A program made the translations under genes and the position numbers. Source: Arion vulgaris (Eukaryota; Mollusca; Gastropoda; Stylommatophora; Arionidae). From it: a stretch of 64,000 nt of DNA. The DNA lies in contig CM036775.1 of assembly GCA_020796225.1 (NCBI GenBank), forward strand, positions 5,653,393 to 5,717,392. Direction: 5' to 3'. Shown in pieces: positions 62,330-64,000 of the stretch (its first letter is position 1; each line of letters starts with the position of its first letter). The notes beneath the pieces were generated by a model. It saw nothing but the letters and a program-made list of their open reading frames with translations. It was not told where the DNA came from and made no database searches.

Positions 62330-62469
62330 GTCGGTCCACACCCCAGGTTGCAATCCGTTGGCTGCTGCAACGAGATGTTGTATCATCTGTCATTATAGGA
62401 GCGAGAACTCTTGCTCAACTTGAGGATAATTTAGGGGCGGCTAATGGTTGGAGCTTGACTAAAGAGGAG
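62330..62469 (+). CDS. Aldo/keto reductase, sixth recognised exon
   Basis: Acceptor CCCTTCCAG (62329). The split codon completes Gly, then RSTPQVAIRWLLQRDVVSSV, IIGARTLAQLEDNLGAANGW and SLTKEE, to donor GAG|GTAATT. The IGARTLAQLEDNL motif contains the Arg, Gln and Asn that bind the NADPH 2'-phosphate and adenine in this family. About 20-30 C-terminal residues remain, and their exon is not in the window unless hidden beyond 62470. Recognised exons total 881 bases. Confidence 0.94.
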
Positions 62470-62900
62470 GTAATTAAATGAAGTATTGATGACAAATAAA
62501 TAGCATCGTTAATTACTTGGTTGCTTCCCTTAGACCACTTGTGATTTGGAAAACTCTATCAGGTTTTTGGTGAAGATCAGCGTATAAAAGTGTCTAAATC
62601 CGAAGGATTGGCTTCAAATGCCCTTATCAATGCCGCACCCAGATCAACACAAAAAGCTCTTATCAGGAGCGCACCCAGACACAGATCAAGACCAAATGTC
62701 TTTATCAGGACTGATCAGACAAACATAATATGCAACACACAGTCCACACCAGGACGAGTCCTAGGCCACATGGTCACACCAAGAAAAAAAGACCAATACG
62801 CCCTGATATACCCAAACAAGACACTTGTCTTAGGTTGAAATGGTCGTGCCTCGGACATATAGAGGCTTTATCCCTAGCAAACCCAAACAAAAACGGATTG
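62470..62900. other. No terminal exon found
   Basis: Contains short partial repeats (CTTATCA with GCACCCAGA near 62625 and 62660) and overlapping open frames without domains. I searched by eye for a C-terminal aldo/keto reductase exon and did not find one. Confidence 0.5.
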
Positions 62901-62904
62901 GCTT

Positions 62905-63090
62905 CAGTGCATCGGTTTTACCTCACATGGCTCGGTCCCTCTCCGCAGAAATGGCACACTACCTGCAGAGAGAGTATTGCACAAATCACAAACTACGTAG
63001 CTCCTGCAACAATACTAGGATCTCTGGAAAAATGCACTCGCAAACAGATTCGAACCCATGACCTTCAGAACGCAATGCACAGCCTATATA
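62905..63090 (-). mobile_element. SINE-B, reverse, abutting the terminal satellite
   Basis: CGGTTTTACCTCACATGGCT, GTATTGCACAAATCACAAAC, GATTCGAACCCATGACCTTC (reverse box B). The array starts directly at its head. Confidence 0.87.
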
Positions 63091-64000
63091 AGTCGATAGT
63101 ACTGTCGATTCTTACTGTATAGATATAAGTCGATAGTACTGTCTATTCTTACTGTATAGATATAAGTCGATAGTACTGTCGATTCTTACTGTATAGATAT
63201 AAGTCGATAGTACTGTCGATTCTTACTGTATAGATATAAGTCGATAGTACTGTCGATTCTTACTGTATAGATATAAGTCGATAGTACTGTCGATTCTTAC
63301 TGTATAGATATAAGTCGATAGTACTGTCGATTCTTACTGTATAGATATAAGTCGATAGTACTGTCGATTCTTACTGTATAGATATAAGTCGATAGTACTG
63401 TCGATTCTTACTGTATAGATATAAGTTGATAGTACTGTCGATTCTTACTGTATAGATATAAGTTGATAGTACTGTCGATTCTTACTGTATAGATATAAGT
63501 TGATAGTACTGTCGATTCTTACTGTATAGATATAAGTTGATAGTACTGTCGATTCTTACTGCTAGATATAAGTCGATAGTACTGTCGATTCTTACTGTAG
63601 ATATAAGTCGAAGTACTGTCGATTCTTACGTATAGATATAAGTTGATAGTACTGTCGATTCTTCTGATAGATATAAATCGATATTGTCGATTCTTACTGT
63701 ATAGATATAGTCGATAGTACTCAGATTCTTACTATGAATAAGTCGATATTACTGTCGATTCTTACTGTATAGATATAAGTCGATATTACTGTCGATTCTT
63801 ACTGTATAGATATAAGTCGATAGTACTGTCGATTCTTACTGTATAGATATAAGTTGATAGTACTGTCGATTCTTACTGTATAGATATAAGTCGATAGTAC
63901 TGTCGATTCTTACTGTATAGATATAAGTCGATAGTACTGTCGATTCTTACTGTATAGATATAAGTTGATAGTACTGTCGATTCTTACTGTATAGATATAA
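63091..64000. repeat. 37-bp satellite, more than 24 units, continues past the window
   Basis: Units TATAGATATAAGTCGATAGT plus ACTGTCGATTCTTACTG. Each contains the near-palindrome TCGATAGTACTGTCGA. Units around 63560-63740 are degraded, the rest nearly uniform except GTCGAT/GTTGAT. Confidence 0.97.

Noticed and set aside
63091..64000. Possible CRISPR array (regular ~37-bp repeats)
   Set aside because: Units are directly contiguous with no variable spacers, the genome is eukaryotic and there are no cas genes.

Overview
The window is non-coding-dominated nuclear DNA from an invertebrate animal. Spliced exons with GT-AG introns, APE-type LINEs, mariner, hAT and piggyBac relics and many tRNA-derived SINEs rule out a prokaryote. 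The LINE repertoire and the single intact-looking host gene are typical of spiralians. I lean towards a mollusc, possibly a heterobranch gastropod, but that is inference from family resemblance and not shown by the sequence. Small indels are scattered through otherwise near-identical repeats, so part of the apparent decay may be assembly noise.

Layout. Positions 1-7.8 kb and 22.95-31.0 kb are two copies of one roughly 8-kb direct segmental duplication. Each copy carries a minus-strand TATA/Inr promoter with a first exon encoding a signal-peptide-like MKTALI...L and a perfect splice donor, surrounded by broken LINEs, an hAT MITE and minisatellites. The copies differ by dateable insertions: a SINE with a 15-bp target duplication is only in copy 1, and an 806-bp (GAA)n-tailed element with a 12-bp target duplication is only in copy 2. 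Between the copies (7.8-22.9 kb) lie SINEs, a long non-autonomous hAT element, LINE endonuclease, RT and RNase H pieces and an hAT transposase relic. From 31-52 kb there is a mariner relic, many LINE ends, MITEs and large tandem arrays. From 53.0-62.5 kb runs the one convincing host gene, six plus-strand exons of an aldo/keto reductase with the catalytic tetrad Asp/Tyr/Lys/His in place; its introns are filled with TEs and arrays. The last kilobase is a 37-bp satellite that runs off the window.

The most striking signal is tandem arrays. About thirty arrays cover perhaps a seventh of the window, and many can be traced to a functional parent sequence at their edge: a mariner ORF, an hAT transposase C-terminus, LINE C-termini, a SINE-SINE junction, a SINE Pol III box-A head, and two 5' splice sites of the aldo/keto reductase gene. 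One of these repeats a CAG|GTGAG donor about 26 times. A genome-wide process that turns short coding or regulatory segments into minisatellites, including multiplied splice donors, is the best candidate here for something undescribed. No CRISPR array, rRNA, intact tRNA gene, operon or bacterial gene was seen.
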